Counted from the first letter of the stretch, positions 1 to 9,886 are shown. The stretch is 64,000 bases of DNA from Mesorhizobium sp. (GCA_004020875.1 SAPZ01000003.1:186001-250000), one strand, 5' to 3'. Numbers and translations are program-made. Notes: generated by a model not told the origin, from the letters alone.

Positions 1-2
1 CG

Positions 3-266
3 CCCGGGCTGCGCAAGAACATCCTTGGCCGCGCGATCTTCTCGCCGCTCGATCTCGAGCGCGAAAACCCGAACCTCGTCGGCGGCGACCAGATTTGCGG
101 CAGCCACCATCTGGCGCAGAATTTTCTCTTCCGCCCGGCGCACGGCTTCGCGCGCTGGAACACGCCGGTCGCCAACCTCTACCTCACCGGCGCGGCGACC
201 TGGCCGGGCGCCGGCACGGGCGCGGGCTCCGGCTTCATGCTCGCCCAACAACTCGGAGGAAACTAG
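3..266 (+). CDS. FAD-dependent oxidoreductase, phytoene-desaturase type (C-terminal part)
   Basis: Only the last 87 residues lie in the window; the reading frame is open from the first bases and stops at TAG 264-266. The visible part has the C-terminal FAD-contact pattern of CrtI/amine-oxidase-like desaturases: a GGD...GSHH...FRP stretch, then NLYLTGAATWPGAGTGAGSG, which in this superfamily caps the isoalloxazine and ribityl region. Family knowledge says such enzymes oxidise C-C or C-N bonds using FAD; the substrate cannot be told. It ends 85 bp before a Tat-type binding protein on the same strand, so it could belong to the same transport/catabolism unit. The identification as an FAD oxidoreductase is fairly safe, the subfamily is not. 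Confidence 0.7.
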   Translation, partial: PGLRKNILGRAIFSPLDLERENPNLVGGDQICGSHHLAQNFLFRPAHGFARWNTPVANLYLTGAATWPGAGTGAGSGFMLAQQLGGN

Positions 267-351
267 ATTTCCGGCATGGACAAGGCGCGGTTGCCCATCA
301 CCGAATGAAAACGCCGCGCGCATAAAATGACAACCAACAAGGGGAACGACC

Positions 352-1881
352 ATGACCATCAACAGACGCGACTTGCTTGGATATGGCGCCGCCGCGATCG
401 GCGCGGCGACGCTCGGCCTGCCGAGGACGGCCAAGGCGGCTGGCGAGCTCACCATCGCCTATAATGTCAACCTGCCCTCATGGGACCCGACGACCGGACC
501 TTCGGCGGTGAACCCGACCATCCAGGGTCTTTATCAGTCGGTGTTCGACCAGATCATCGGCCAGAAGCCGGACCTCTCTTTCACGCCCGGACTGCTCACC
601 GAATGGGGCTGGAACGACGATCGCACCAAGGTGAAAATGACGGTGCGCGAGGGCGTCAAATGGCATGACGGATCGCCCTTCACGCCGGAAGACGTCGTGT
701 GGTCGCTGACCCGCGCCGGCGACGAGAAGACCGGGAACCCGATCCAGTTCGTCTGGAAGAACGTCAACAACTTCAAGATCGACGGCAACAAGATCACCGG
801 CGACGTCGTGCAGTTCGACCCGGTCTATTTCAAGTGGATGTCGTTCCTGACGGGCTACATCCTGCCGAAAGCCTATTACGAGAAGGTCGGCGCAGAAGGT
901 TTCGAGAAGGCGCCGATCGGCACTGGCCCCTATATGGTCGACAAGTTCGAGCGCAACGCGTTCCTACGACTCAAGGCCAATCCGCATTATTGGGGCACCA
1001 AGCCGGCCTTCGAGAATGTGACGATCAAGTTCGTCACCGACGCCGCGAGCCGTGTCGCCGAAATCGAGTCCGGGTCCTCGCAGGTGACGCTCGAAATCCC
1101 CTATGAGGAATATGACCGCCTCATCAAGAAGAGCGGACTCGCCGGCTCGATCAAGAACGTTTCCGACATCGGCATGATCTTCTTCAACAACAAGGACGCC
1201 ATGCTGGACAAGAACGTGCGGCAGGCGGCCGTGATGGCGGTGGACAAGGAGCTCCTGGTCAAGCGGCTGCTGCGCGGCTACGGCCAGCCGATCGACACGC
1301 TGGAGACGCCGGAATACGCGGCCTTCGATCCGTCGATCAAGGTCGAGCACAACCCGGACAAGGCCAAGGAGCTGCTTGCCGCGTCCGGCTATTCGACCAA
1401 GAAGCCGGCCAAGTTCACCATCCAGACGACCAAGGGCTTCAAGCCCAAGGACTATGAGATGGTGCAGGCGATCGTCGGCATGTGGCGCAAGGTCGGCATC
1501 GAGGCCGAGATCGAGGTCTACGAGATCGCCAAGCACTACGAGCTCAGGGCCGCGCACAAGCTGGCGCCGGCCGCCTTCTACAACTGGGGCAACTCGATCG
1601 GCGACCCGACCACCTCGACCGGCTTCGCCATGTTTGGACCGTCGCCGCATTCCTCCTGGAAGACGGATGATCTCGACGCCAAGATCGGGCCGTTGTGGGG
1701 CGAGAAGGACGAGGCCAAGCGCATCGCCGGCTGGAAGGCGGTCGACAAATACATCGCCGAGCAGGCCTATGTGCTGCCGTTGATCCAGTATGCGCAGCCG
1801 ATCGTGCATTCGAAGAAGGTCAATGTCGTGCAGCACGTGTCCGGCGCGTTGCTGCCGGCGCTGATGACCCCGGCCGCCTGA
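352..1881 (+). CDS. ABC transporter substrate-binding protein, peptide/opine type (SBP_bac_5)
   Basis: A 509-residue periplasmic solute-binding protein that would deliver a peptide-like or related solute to the two permeases downstream. The N-terminus reads MTINRRDLLGYGAAA with a twin arginine at residues 5-6, a hydrophobic stretch and an AKA cleavage site near residue 29, so export through Tat is likely. Family-5 landmarks are seen: ...DGSPFTPEDVVWSL and IGTGPYMVDKFERNAFLRL. The start follows an AGGGG Shine-Dalgarno sequence. It heads a five-gene set (binding protein, two permeases, two ATPases) with tight spacing. The substrate is unknown; the position next to an aryl-CoA degradation operon allows an aromatic or amino-acid-derived solute as easily as a peptide. 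Confidence 0.88.
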   Translation: MTINRRDLLGYGAAAIGAATLGLPRTAKAAGELTIAYNVNLPSWDPTTGPSAVNPTIQGLYQSVFDQIIGQKPDLSFTPGLLTEWGWNDDRTKVKMTVREGVKWHDGSPFTPEDVVWSLTRAGDEKTGNPIQFVWKNVNNFKIDGNKITGDVVQFDPVYFKWMSFLTGYILPKAYYEKVGAEGFEKAPIGTGPYMVDKFERNAFLRLKANPHYWGTKPAFENVTIKFVTDAASRVAEIESGSSQVTLEIPYEEYDRLIKKSGLAGSIKNVSDIGMIFFNNKDAMLDKNVRQAAVMAVDKELLVKRLLRGYGQPIDTLETPEYAAFDPSIKVEHNPDKAKELLAASGYSTKKPAKFTIQTTKGFKPKDYEMVQAIVGMWRKVGIEAEIEVYEIAKHYELRAAHKLAPAAFYNWGNSIGDPTTSTGFAMFGPSPHSSWKTDDLDAKIGPLWGEKDEAKRIAGWKAVDKYIAEQAYVLPLIQYAQPIVHSKKVNVVQHVSGALLPALMTPAA

Positions 1882-1949
1882 TCATCGGACTTGGATTGCC
1901 GCGCGCCGTCCGCAAGATGGCGCGCATTTTCATCCAGGCATATGGGCAC

Positions 1950-2957
1950 ATGCTGCTGCAGAGATTCCTCGTTCGTCTGTTGACGATGCTGGTGACGCTT
2001 TTCGGCGTTGCCATCGTCGTCTTCGTCGTCATCCGCGTCGCGCCAGGCGACCCCATCGCCATGATGCTGCCGCCCGGCGCCAGCGATGACGACATCGCCC
2101 GGCTGCGCGCTCTCTATGGACTCGACAAGAGCATCGTGCAGCAGTTCTTCATCTGGCTCGGCGGCGTGCTGCATGGCGATTTCGGCACGTCGATCTCGTT
2201 GCGCCAGGACGTGCTTGGCTTGGTCTTCGACCGGCTGCCGGCGACGCTGGAGCTGGCGACCGTGGCGCTGCTCATGGCGATCGCGATCGGCGCCACGGCC
2301 GCGATCCTCGGCGCGCGCTCGCGCGGCACGGCGGTCGAGGCCGGCATCGACATCGCCAGCGGCGCGACACTCTCGATCCCCGATTTCCTCTGGGGCCTGA
2401 TGCTGATCCTTCTGTTCGGCGTTCTGGTGCCTGTCTTCGACATTTCCGGCCGGGTGTCGCCGCAGCTCGACCTACCCTTCGTCACCCAATTCTACCTGGT
2501 CGAAAGCATCCTCAGGCTCCGCCTCGATCTCACCTGGGACCTGCTCAAGCACATGCTGATGCCGGCCGTCGCACTGGCGCTTCCGCTGGCGGCGATCATC
2601 GCGCAATTGCTCAAACAGTCGCTGAAGGAAGTGCTCGACCTCGACTACGTCGTGCTGGCGCGTGTCAAAGGTTTCTCCGAAACACAGGTCATCCTGCGCG
2701 AGGCGCTGAAGAACGCGGCGCTGCCGACGCTGACGCTGGTCGGCGTGCAATTCACCTTCCTCATCGGCGGCACCGTCATCGTCGAGCGGCTGTTTTCCTA
2801 TGAAGGCCTCGGCAACATGGCGATCGACGCCGTCATCAACCGAGACCTGCCGCTAATCCAGGGCATCGTGCTGGTGTTCGCGCTGCTCTTCGTGCTGATC
2901 AACCTTGCCGTCGACATGATGTATGCGCTGCTCAATCCGAGGCTGCGCCATGGATGA
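1950..2957 (+). CDS. ABC transporter permease, DppB type
   Basis: Inner-membrane permease of the peptide/nickel importer class, 335 residues from the chosen start. It shows the N-terminal membrane helix LVTLFGVAIVVFVVIR followed by the family-typical APGDPI, about six hydrophobic segments, and an EAA loop (VLARVKGFSETQVILREALK) that docks on the ATPases. ATG 1950 is chosen because it begins the usual MLLQRFLVRLL first helix; ATG 1917 in the same frame adds 11 residues and cannot be excluded, and neither has a strong Shine-Dalgarno sequence. The 3' end overlaps the next permease by 8 bp, indicating translational coupling. Confidence 0.87.
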   Translation: MLLQRFLVRLLTMLVTLFGVAIVVFVVIRVAPGDPIAMMLPPGASDDDIARLRALYGLDKSIVQQFFIWLGGVLHGDFGTSISLRQDVLGLVFDRLPATLELATVALLMAIAIGATAAILGARSRGTAVEAGIDIASGATLSIPDFLWGLMLILLFGVLVPVFDISGRVSPQLDLPFVTQFYLVESILRLRLDLTWDLLKHMLMPAVALALPLAAIIAQLLKQSLKEVLDLDYVVLARVKGFSETQVILREALKNAALPTLTLVGVQFTFLIGGTVIVERLFSYEGLGNMAIDAVINRDLPLIQGIVLVFALLFVLINLAVDMMYALLNPRLRHG

Positions 2958-3798
2958 GGCGCGCATTGCCCGACGCGGCTTGAGCCCCAGGCTGTGGCTG
3001 GCAGGCGGCTGGCTGCTCCTGGCAATGCTCGCGGCCGTCTTCGCGCCGCTGATCGCACCGCAGGACCCGCTGGCGCAGGATCTGATGCTGGAGCGCCTGC
3101 CGCCGTTCTGGCTGGACGGCGCCGAGCCCGGCTATTGGCTGGGCACCGACAGCCTGGGGCGTGATCTGTTGTCGCGACTGATCTTCGGCGGCCGCATCGC
3201 CTTCATCGTCGCCTTTGCCGCAGCGACGTCCGCCTGCCTTCTCGGCTCGGCGCTCGGGCTGATCGCCGGCTATTTCGGCGGCTGGGCCGACCGCATCATC
3301 TCGCGCGTCGTCGATGTCTGGATGGCGTTCCCGCCGGTGCTGTTCGCGATCCTGTTGGTCGCCGTGCTTGGCACGGGACTCAGCTCCGTCATCCTTGCCA
3401 TCGCGATCATCGACTGGACGCGCTTTTGCCGGGTGATCCGCGCCGAGGCGATGAGCCAGGCGCGCATGGACTATATCGAGAGCGCGCGCATCGCCGGCTA
3501 TGGCCGCATCGGCATCATGCTGCGCGAAGTGCTGCCCAATGTCCTGCCTTCGGTGGTCGCGCTGCTATCGCTGGAGATGGGCATCGCCGTCATCGTCGAG
3601 GCGATCCTCTCCTTCGTCAGTCTGTCGATCTCGACCGACGATCCCACCTGGGGCAGCATCATCGCCGAGGGACGTCTGTCGATCCATCAGGCCTGGTGGG
3701 TGCTGGTGTTCCCGCTGATCACGCTGATCCTCACCGTTCTGTCCTTCAGCCAGTTCGGCGAAGCGCTCAAGGCGCGCTTCGATCCGGTGCTGCGATGA
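2950..3798 (+). CDS. ABC transporter permease, DppC type
   Basis: Second permease of the same importer, 282 residues. After a short cytoplasmic N-terminus it has a first helix, the DppC-type segment YWLGTDSLGRDLLSRLIFGG, four or five further helices and an EAA loop (YIESARIAGYGRIGIMLREV). The start at ATG 2950 overlaps the stop of the DppB-type gene, and its own stop overlaps the start of the ATPase gene (ATGA), so the block is almost certainly one operon. An upstream in-frame ATG at 2923 lies inside the previous gene and looks less likely. Confidence 0.87.
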   Translation: MDEARIARRGLSPRLWLAGGWLLLAMLAAVFAPLIAPQDPLAQDLMLERLPPFWLDGAEPGYWLGTDSLGRDLLSRLIFGGRIAFIVAFAAATSACLLGSALGLIAGYFGGWADRIISRVVDVWMAFPPVLFAILLVAVLGTGLSSVILAIAIIDWTRFCRVIRAEAMSQARMDYIESARIAGYGRIGIMLREVLPNVLPSVVALLSLEMGIAVIVEAILSFVSLSISTDDPTWGSIIAEGRLSIHQAWWVLVFPLITLILTVLSFSQFGEALKARFDPVLR

Positions 3799-4673
3799 GC
3801 GCGTGTCTAGACATCCGCGGCTTGAGCGCCGTGCTGCCCAATGGCCAGCGTGTGCTCCGCTCGGTGTCGCTCAGCGTGCAACCGGGTGAAGTGCGCGCGC
3901 TGGTCGGCGAAAGCGGCGCCGGGAAGACGATGATCGGCAAGGCGGTGCTCGGCGTGCTGCCGAAAAGCGTGCGCATCGTCGAAGGCGAGATGCTGATCGA
4001 AGGCGAGGATCTCGGCCGCCTCGATGCCAAGGCGCGGCGGACCCTGATCGGCGCGCGCACGGCGCTGATCCCGCAGGATCCGCTGACTGCGCTCAACCCG
4101 TCGCGCCGCATCGGCCCGCAGATGACCGACCGGCTGGTGCGCATCCTCGGCTGGAGCGGCGAGCGGGCGGACAAACGCATCCGACAATTGCTCAACGAAG
4201 TGCAGATCCGCGATCCCGAGCGCGTGCTGAAAAGCTATCCGCATGAGCTATCCGGCGGCATGCGCCAGCGCGTGTTGATCGCAGCCGCCTTCGCGGCGGA
4301 ACCGAGGCTGATCGTCGCCGACGAGCCGACGACGGCGCTGGACGTGACCGTGCAGAAGCAGATCCTGCGGCTGATCGCGCAGTTGCAGCGCGACCATGGC
4401 ACGGCGATCCTGTTCGTCACCCACGATCTCGGCGTCGTCGCCAAGATCAGCCAGAAAGTGTCGGTGCTCTATGCCGGCAAGGTGGTGGAGGAAGCCGAGA
4501 CCGCCCAGCTCTTCGCCGCTCCGCAGCACGCTTACACGCGGGCGCTGATCGCTGCGACGCCGCGCTACACCGATCCCTACGCATCGCTGAAGCCGGTGGA
4601 CGAGAGTGTGCTTGCCGGGCTCACGGCCGAGATCGCAGCCGCCGACAAGGACTGGAGGCCCGGCCATGGCTGA
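3795..4673 (+). CDS. ABC transporter ATP-binding protein, DppD type
   Basis: First of two nucleotide-binding subunits powering the importer, 292 residues. Walker A is GESGAGKT at residues 38-45, the signature motif is LSGGMRQR near residue 152 and Walker B is [12 protein letters not shown] near residue 173, followed by the switch histidine in VTHDLGVV. The C-terminus has the oligopeptide-type tail around the HAYTRALI motif. ATG 3795 overlaps the stop of the permease (ATGA), and the end overlaps the next ATPase by 8 bp. The family assignment is secure, the transported solute is not known. Confidence 0.9.
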   Translation: MSACLDIRGLSAVLPNGQRVLRSVSLSVQPGEVRALVGESGAGKTMIGKAVLGVLPKSVRIVEGEMLIEGEDLGRLDAKARRTLIGARTALIPQDPLTALNPSRRIGPQMTDRLVRILGWSGERADKRIRQLLNEVQIRDPERVLKSYPHELSGGMRQRVLIAAAFAAEPRLIVADEPTTALDVTVQKQILRLIAQLQRDHGTAILFVTHDLGVVAKISQKVSVLYAGKVVEEAETAQLFAAPQHAYTRALIAATPRYTDPYASLKPVDESVLAGLTAEIAAADKDWRPGHG

Positions 4674-5490
4674 GCCGCTGTTTTCCGTGCGCGGGCTGAA
4701 AGTGGACCTCCCCGATATGACGCGCAAGCCGCTGATCGGGCGCGCGCCGCTGGCCGAAATCCTGAAAGGTCTGGACTTCGACCTGCCAAAGGGATCCGTG
4801 ACCGGCATCGTTGGCGAATCCGGCTCGGGCAAGTCGACGCTCGGCCGCGCGCTGGTCAGGCTGCTCGAGCCGAGCGCCGGCGCGATCAGCTTCGAGGGAC
4901 GCGACATAAGCCATCTTTCAGAAGGAGAGCTCAGACCGCTGCGGCGCGCCCTGCAGATGATCTTCCAGGACCCGATGTCCTCGCTCAATCCGCGCCACAC
5001 GATCTTCAACATCATCGCGGCGCCCTTGAGGCAGAACGGCCTCGGCGACCGGCTGAAGGAGCGCGTTGCGGAAGCGCTGCAGCGCGTCGGCCTGCCTCAG
5101 AATTTTGCCAACCGCTACCGCCACGAGCTGTCCGGGGGCCAGCGGCAGCGCGTCGGCATCGCACGAGCGCTGGCGCTGTCGCCGAAATTCGTGCTGGCGG
5201 ATGAGATCGTCTCCGGCCTCGACGTCTCGACGCAGGCGCAGATCCTGACCTTGCTGGAGAAGCTGGCGGCCGAGATGGGGCTGACGGTCGCCTTTATCAG
5301 TCACGACCTTTCAGTGATCCGGCGGCTCTGCCAACAGGTCATCGTCATGCGCGAAGGCAGGATCGTCGAGGCCAGCCCAACGGATGCGCTGTTCGACAAT
5401 CCCAAGGAAACCTACACGCGCGACCTGCTCGCCGCCATTCCGCTGCCGGAGATCGATCCGGACTGGCTGCGGCCCAAGGCGCCGGCATGA
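4666..5490 (+). CDS. ABC transporter ATP-binding protein, DppF type
   Basis: Second ATPase subunit, 274 residues, with Walker A GESGSGKST at about residues 50-58, signature LSGGQRQRVGIARAL, and a Walker B read as VLADEIVSGLD; most DppF proteins have ADEPVSALD, so the proline is replaced by isoleucine here, while the catalytic D-E pair is kept. The switch histidine is in FISHDLSV and the C-terminus has the ETYTRDLL variant of the peptide-transporter tail. It closes the importer operon, 80 bp before the VOC gene, and could be co-transcribed with it. Confidence 0.9.
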   Translation: MAEPLFSVRGLKVDLPDMTRKPLIGRAPLAEILKGLDFDLPKGSVTGIVGESGSGKSTLGRALVRLLEPSAGAISFEGRDISHLSEGELRPLRRALQMIFQDPMSSLNPRHTIFNIIAAPLRQNGLGDRLKERVAEALQRVGLPQNFANRYRHELSGGQRQRVGIARALALSPKFVLADEIVSGLDVSTQAQILTLLEKLAAEMGLTVAFISHDLSVIRRLCQQVIVMREGRIVEASPTDALFDNPKETYTRDLLAAIPLPEIDPDWLRPKAPA

Positions 5491-5570
5491 ATTGAGCTTG
5501 GATATCCGCACGCCGGCCAGCGGGCCTCGGATGTGTGCAGGGACAAGTCGGCCCGCCAACGGAGGGCGAC

Positions 5571-6170
5571 ATGAAATTTGCAATCCAGGCTGCGGTCCTC
5601 GCGGCCTCCTTGTCCGGCGCAATGGGAGCAGCATCCGCGGACATGATCCCCGGCATGCGCGGGCACGACCATACCGGCATCACCGTGCCCGACATGAAGC
5701 AGGCCGTCGACTTCTTCACCAATGTCGTAGGCTGCAAGAAGGCGATGTCCTTCGGCCCGTTCGCCGACGACAAAGGCACCTTCATGCAGGACCTGCTCGG
5801 GGTCGATCCGAAGGCGGTGATCCAGGAGATCACGATGGTCCGCTGCGGCTATGGCTCGAACATCGAATTGTTCAAATACACCGCGCCGGACCAGAAGGAC
5901 CTGACGCCGAAGAACAGCGACATTGGCGGCTTCCACATAGCCTTCTATGTCGACGACGTCGCGGCCGCGAAAGCCTATCTGGACGGCAAGGGCGTGAAGA
6001 CCAGGCTGGGACCGCTGCCAGTGAAGGAAGGCCCCGCGGCCGGCCAGACCATCCTTTATTTTCAGGCGCCCTGGGGCCTTCAGCTCGAAGCGATCAGCTA
6101 CCCCGGAGGCATGGCTTATGAGAAGGGGGCGGAGACGGTTCTTTGGAGCCCGAAAGCCCCCTCCAAGTGA
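5571..6170 (+). CDS. VOC (glyoxalase/dioxygenase-fold) protein with signal peptide
   Basis: A 199-residue protein starting at ATG 5571, 5 bases after a GGAGGG Shine-Dalgarno sequence. Residues 1-23 (MKFAIQAAVLAASLSGAMG...) look like a Sec signal peptide ending ASA, which is unusual because VOC-fold enzymes are normally cytoplasmic. The mature part starts HDHTGITVPDMKQAVDFFTN, the typical first beta-alpha unit, and carries later HIAFYVDDVAAAKAYL and a terminal PWGLQLEAISYP, consistent with two halves of a VOC metal-binding site. It follows the importer operon on the same strand, so a periplasmic binding or lyase role for the imported compound is possible. The reaction is unknown. Confidence 0.8.
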   Translation: MKFAIQAAVLAASLSGAMGAASADMIPGMRGHDHTGITVPDMKQAVDFFTNVVGCKKAMSFGPFADDKGTFMQDLLGVDPKAVIQEITMVRCGYGSNIELFKYTAPDQKDLTPKNSDIGGFHIAFYVDDVAAAKAYLDGKGVKTRLGPLPVKEGPAAGQTILYFQAPWGLQLEAISYPGGMAYEKGAETVLWSPKAPSK

Positions 6171-6207
6171 TCCGATTTCAACCGCCTCACCATCGTTCAA
6201 TTATAAA

Positions 6208-6223
6208 ACTTTAAGCTTGAAAT
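6208..6223. promoter_or_regulatory. Candidate operator upstream of the aryl-CoA operon
   Basis: The 16-mer ACTTTAAGCTTGAAAT sits 140 bp before the hydroxylase gene and is a near-palindrome centred on AAGCTT. Closely related 16-mers occur at 13625-13640 and 14523-14538, each in front of another transcription unit of the same catabolic region. The size and symmetry fit a MarR-type operator and a MarR gene lies inside the operon; binding by that protein is inference. Confidence 0.5.
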
Positions 6224-6299
6224 AATTGCACGAGCGCGTGATACTGACATCCGGAACCGCCAGCCCAGCCGGCGGCTCCCGACATCTTATAGAGTTCAC

Positions 6300-6343
6300 G
6301 CAATTCTGGACGGAAAACCGCTACGCACTTTTCCTGGAATTGC
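6300..6343. repeat. Rhizobiales-type intergenic hairpin element
   Basis: A 44-bp element opening with GCAATTC and closing with GAATTGC, with a central GGAAAACCGCTACGCACTTT segment. I recognise this as a common dispersed intergenic element in rhizobial genomes. It lies in the leader of the hydroxylase gene, just upstream of its Shine-Dalgarno sequence. A partial copy of the CCTGGAATTGC end is seen near 59692. Confidence 0.55.
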
Positions 6344-6363
6344 TCTAGAGGAGATCGCAAGAC

Positions 6364-8658
6364 ATGAAGGTTGCGGTTCTCGGCGGCGGACCGGCCGGAC
6401 TCTACTTTGCCATCTCGCTCAAGCTGCGCGATGCCGCGCATGAGGTGACGGTCTATGAGCGCAACCGCCCGGACGACACGTTCGGCTGGGGCGTGGTGCT
6501 GTCGGCGGAGACGCTGGAGAATCTGACCAGGAACGACCCGGTCAGCGCGGTCTGGATCAAGAAGCATTTTGCCTATTGGGACGACATCGCTGTCATCCAT
6601 GACGGCGTGCGCACCGTGTCCTCCGGCCACGGCTTCTGCGGCATCGGCCGCAAGCGGCTGTTGATCCTCTTGCAGCGCCGCGCTCGCGAGCTCGGCATCA
6701 AGCTGCAGTTCGAGACCGAGATTTCCGATCCGAAACCCTTCATGGAAACGCATGACCTGGTGGTTGCTTCGGATGGGCTGAACTCGAAATCCCGCGCCAC
6801 TTTCGCCGATGTATTCAAGCCCGACATCGACACCCGCAAATGCAAGTTCGTCTGGCTCGGCACGACGCAGAAATTCGACGACGCCTTCACCTTCATCTTC
6901 GAGAAGACGGAGCATGGCTGGGTGTGGGCGCATGCCTACCAGTTCGACAGCGAGACGGCGACCTTCATCGTCGAATGCAGCGAGCAGACCTGGAACGCCT
7001 TCGACTTCGGCCAGATGACGCAGCAGGAATCGATCGCCACCTGCGAACGCATCTTCGCAAAACACCTTGGCGGCCACCCGCTGATGACCAACGCCAATCA
7101 CATCCGTGGTTCGGCCTGGATCAACTTCCCGCGCGTGCTGTGCGAACGCTGGTCGTACAAGAACCTGGCGCTGATGGGCGATGCGGCGGCATCGGCGCAT
7201 TTCTCGATCGGCTCCGGCACCAAGCTCGCGCTGGAGAGCGCGGTGGCGCTGGCCGACTATGTCGAAACCGAGCCCAACCTCGAGGCCGCCTTCCGCAAAT
7301 ATGAGGATGCGCGGCGTACCGAGGTGCTCAAGCTGCAATCGGCCGCGCGCAACTCTCTCGAATGGTTCGAGGAAGTCGAACGATATCTCGGACTTGATCC
7401 CGTTCAGTTCAACTATTCGCTGCTCACCCGTTCGCAGCGCATCAGCCATGAGAACCTGCGTCTGCGCGACGCCGAATGGCTGGCGGGCGCCGAGGAGTGG
7501 TTCCAGCGCAAGGCCGGCGCCGACGGCAACATGTTGCGCCGCGCGCCGATGTTCGCGCCGTTCAAACTGCGCGACATGACGCTCACCAACCGCATCGTCG
7601 TCTCGCCGATGGCGCAGTACAAGGCCGTCGACGGCTGTCCGACCGACTGGCACTTCTCGCACTATGCCGAGCGCGCCAAGGGTGGCGCTGGACTGCTCTA
7701 TATCGAGATGACCTGCGTCAGTCCGGAAGGGCGCATCACGCCCGGATGCCCCGGCTTCTACAAGCCCGAGCACGAGGTCGCGTGGAAGCGGCTGGTCGAT
7801 TTCGTCCATGCCGAGACGGAAGCAAAAATCTGCGCGCAGATCGGCCATTCCGGCGCCAAGGGCTCGACCCGGGTCGGCTGGGAAGGAACCGACGTGCCGC
7901 TCCCCTCCGGCAACTGGCCGGTGATGGCACCGTCGGCCGTGGCTTGGTCGGCGCAGAACCAGGTGCCGAAGGCGATGGACCGGGCCGACATGGACATGGT
8001 TCGCGATCAGTTCGTCGCCTCGGCCGAGATGGCAAAGCGTTGCGGCTTCGACATGCTGGAAATCCATGCTGCTCATGGCTATCTGCTGTCGGCTTTCATC
8101 ACGCCGCTGACGAACCGCCGCACCGACGACTATGGCGGCTCGCTGGAAAACCGCTTGCGCTATCCGCTGGAGATCTTCCACGCGGTGCGCGCGGTGTGGC
8201 CGGCGGAAAAGCCGATCTCGATGCGCATCTCGGCCAATGACTGGGTCGGCATCGAAGGCGTGACGCCAGCGGACGCTGTCGAGATCGCCAAGCTGCTGCG
8301 CGAAGCGGGCGTCGATCTCTGCGACGTCTCGGCCGGACAGACCTCGATCGCGGCCAGGCCGGTCTATGGCCGCATGTTCCAGACACCGTTTTCCGACCGC
8401 ATCCGCAACGAGGTCGGCATGGCGACGATGGCGGTCGGCAACATCTACGAGCCGGACCATGCCAACTCGATCCTCATGGCCGGCCGAGCCGATCTCGTGG
8501 CGTTGGCGCGCCCGCATCTTGCCGACCCCTACTGGACGCTGCACGCGGCAGTGACGCTCGGCGACCGCGGCGTCAAATGGCCCGATCCCTATCTGCCGGG
8601 ACGCGACCAGATCTACCGGCTGGCCGAGCGCGAAGCAGCGGCGGGGCTGAAAGTATGA
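6364..8658 (+). CDS. Bifunctional aryl-CoA hydroxylase / OYE-type reductase (salicylyl-CoA 5-hydroxylase or 2-aminobenzoyl-CoA monooxygenase/reductase type)
   Basis: A 764-residue fusion. Residues 1 to about 385 are a class-A flavoprotein monooxygenase: dinucleotide site [12 protein letters not shown] at 5-16 and FAD-binding [14 protein letters not shown] near residue 270. From about residue 396 it becomes an Old Yellow Enzyme barrel ([20 protein letters not shown]), with the substrate-binding [17 protein letters not shown] block and the [17 protein letters not shown] signature. This architecture is known from 2-aminobenzoyl-CoA monooxygenase/reductase, which hydroxylates and then reduces the aromatic ring of a CoA thioester. 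It opens an operon of beta-oxidation-like enzymes, with AGGAG about 10 bases before ATG. The overlap with the SDR gene is ATGA. The exact aryl-CoA substrate is inferred. Confidence 0.85.
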   Translation: MKVAVLGGGPAGLYFAISLKLRDAAHEVTVYERNRPDDTFGWGVVLSAETLENLTRNDPVSAVWIKKHFAYWDDIAVIHDGVRTVSSGHGFCGIGRKRLLILLQRRARELGIKLQFETEISDPKPFMETHDLVVASDGLNSKSRATFADVFKPDIDTRKCKFVWLGTTQKFDDAFTFIFEKTEHGWVWAHAYQFDSETATFIVECSEQTWNAFDFGQMTQQESIATCERIFAKHLGGHPLMTNANHIRGSAWINFPRVLCERWSYKNLALMGDAAASAHFSIGSGTKLALESAVALADYVETEPNLEAAFRKYEDARRTEVLKLQSAARNSLEWFEEVERYLGLDPVQFNYSLLTRSQRISHENLRLRDAEWLAGAEEWFQRKAGADGNMLRRAPMFAPFKLRDMTLTNRIVVSPMAQYKAVDGCPTDWHFSHYAERAKGGAGLLYIEMTCVSPEGRITPGCPGFYKPEHEVAWKRLVDFVHAETEAKICAQIGHSGAKGSTRVGWEGTDVPLPSGNWPVMAPSAVAWSAQNQVPKAMDRADMDMVRDQFVASAEMAKRCGFDMLEIHAAHGYLLSAFITPLTNRRTDDYGGSLENRLRYPLEIFHAVRAVWPAEKPISMRISANDWVGIEGVTPADAVEIAKLLREAGVDLCDVSAGQTSIAARPVYGRMFQTPFSDRIRNEVGMATMAVGNIYEPDHANSILMAGRADLVALARPHLADPYWTLHAAVTLGDRGVKWPDPYLPGRDQIYRLAEREAAAGLKV

Positions 8659-9428
8659 GCGCCGCGCAGGCAGTTGCCGGTAAGCATGCGCTGGTTACCG
8701 GCGGCGGCTCCGGCGTCGGCAAAGCCATTGCGCTGGCGCTGGCGGAAGCCGGCGTTGCCGTCACCGTCTGCGGGCGGCGCGAGGCGGAGCTTGCCAAGGT
8801 GGCGCGCGCAAGCGACCGCATCCTCGGCATTGCCGCCGACGTCGCCGACGAGGCGTCGATGGCGGCCCTTTATCAACAAGCCGAGGCGGCGCGCGGACCA
8901 TTCGACATCGTCGTCGCCAATGCCGGCATGGCGGGCAGCGCGCCGGCGCACAAGACGTCTTTGGCCGACTGGCAACGCACGCTGGACGTCAACCTCACCG
9001 GAGCCTTCCTGACGGTCAAGCCGGCGCTGGCCGGCATGCTCGGGCGGAAGACAGGTCGCATCGTTTTCGTTGCCTCCACTGCCGGTCTGAAAGGCTACGC
9101 CTATGTCGCGCCCTATGTCGCGGCCAAGCATGGCGTCGTCGGGCTAATGCGCGCCTTGGCCACTGAGACCGCCAAGTCGGGTGTGACGGTGAACGCCGTC
9201 TGCCCCGGCTTTGTCGAGACCGACATGCTGGAGCAGTCCGTCCAACGCATCGTCGAAAAGACCGGACGTTCGGCAACGGAAGCAAGGCAGAGCCTGTCGG
9301 CTGTCAACCCGCAGGGACGTTTCATCCAACCGGACGAGGTCGCAGACGCGGTGCTGTGGCTGTGCAGCGATGCGGCTCGATCGATCACCGGACAGGCAAT
9401 CTCCATCTCCGGAGGCGAGACATGGTAG
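8655..9428 (+). CDS. SDR family oxidoreductase (3-hydroxyacyl-CoA dehydrogenase candidate)
   Basis: Classical short-chain dehydrogenase of 257 residues. It has the cofactor motif TGGGSGVG at residues 15-22, NAG in the fourth strand, and a catalytic tyrosine/lysine pair in YVAAK (Y154, K158), with C-terminal SGGETW. Overlap of its start with the hydroxylase stop (ATGA) and of its stop with the MarR start places it firmly in the operon. In a ring-cleavage/beta-oxidation scheme it would oxidise a hydroxyacyl-CoA intermediate with NAD; that role is inferred from neighbours, while the family call is certain. An upstream in-frame start at 8577 lies inside the hydroxylase and is not used. Confidence 0.87.
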   Translation: MSAAQAVAGKHALVTGGGSGVGKAIALALAEAGVAVTVCGRREAELAKVARASDRILGIAADVADEASMAALYQQAEAARGPFDIVVANAGMAGSAPAHKTSLADWQRTLDVNLTGAFLTVKPALAGMLGRKTGRIVFVASTAGLKGYAYVAPYVAAKHGVVGLMRALATETAKSGVTVNAVCPGFVETDMLEQSVQRIVEKTGRSATEARQSLSAVNPQGRFIQPDEVADAVLWLCSDAARSITGQAISISGGETW

Positions 9429-9886
9429 CAGGACCGACCTCCACCGGGCCGGGCAAGGAGAGGCTGAGGCTGTGGATCAGGCTGCTGCGCGCCTCTCGCA
9501 CCATCGAGGCCGAGTTGCGCGAAAGGCTGAAGAAGGAGTTCGACACCACACTCCCGCGCTTCGACGTGATGGCGGCCCTCTACCGCTCGCCGGAAGGGAT
9601 GCTGATGAGCGACCTGTCGCGCTTCCTTTTGGTGTCCAACGGCAACGTCACCGGCATCGTCGACCGCCTGGTTTCCGAAGGGCTGGTGACGCGCGCGCGC
9701 CGCAACGGCGACCGCCGCACCTCGATGGTGCGGCTGACCGAGGAAGGCACCAAAGCTTTCGCGAGGATCGCGGCCGTGCATGAGGGCTGGGTCGGCGAGT
9801 TGCTCGGCGGTGTCAGCGAGGAAGAAGCGAAGCGGCTCACCGGCATGCTGAAATCGTTCCGCAGCAATTGGGAGGGACGCGAATGA
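9422..9886 (+). CDS. MarR family transcriptional regulator
   Basis: A 154-residue winged-helix protein. The DNA-binding part reads [20 protein letters not shown] followed by the wing [19 protein letters not shown], flanked by helices used for dimerisation. MarR proteins of aromatic catabolism usually repress and release DNA on binding an aryl-CoA; here the gene is embedded between SDR and enoyl-CoA hydratase with overlapping start and stop codons on both sides, so it is co-expressed with the pathway it probably controls. The palindromes at 6208, 13625 and 14510-14538 are candidate target sites. Effector and sites are inference. Confidence 0.88.
   Translation: MVAGPTSTGPGKERLRLWIRLLRASRTIEAELRERLKKEFDTTLPRFDVMAALYRSPEGMLMSDLSRFLLVSNGNVTGIVDRLVSEGLVTRARRNGDRRTSMVRLTEEGTKAFARIAAVHEGWVGELLGGVSEEEAKRLTGMLKSFRSNWEGRE

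Noticed and set aside
1695..1949. Upstream extension of the first DppB-type permease into the binding-protein gene
   Set aside because: The extra residues overlap the binding-protein coding region in another frame and precede the normal first membrane helix.
6211..8544. A 777-codon open frame on the minus strand opposite the hydroxylase fusion gene
   Set aside because: It lies wholly antisense to a well-supported enzyme, and its arginine-, histidine- and aspartate-rich product has no domain pattern. Such frames are normal antisense shadows in high-GC DNA.
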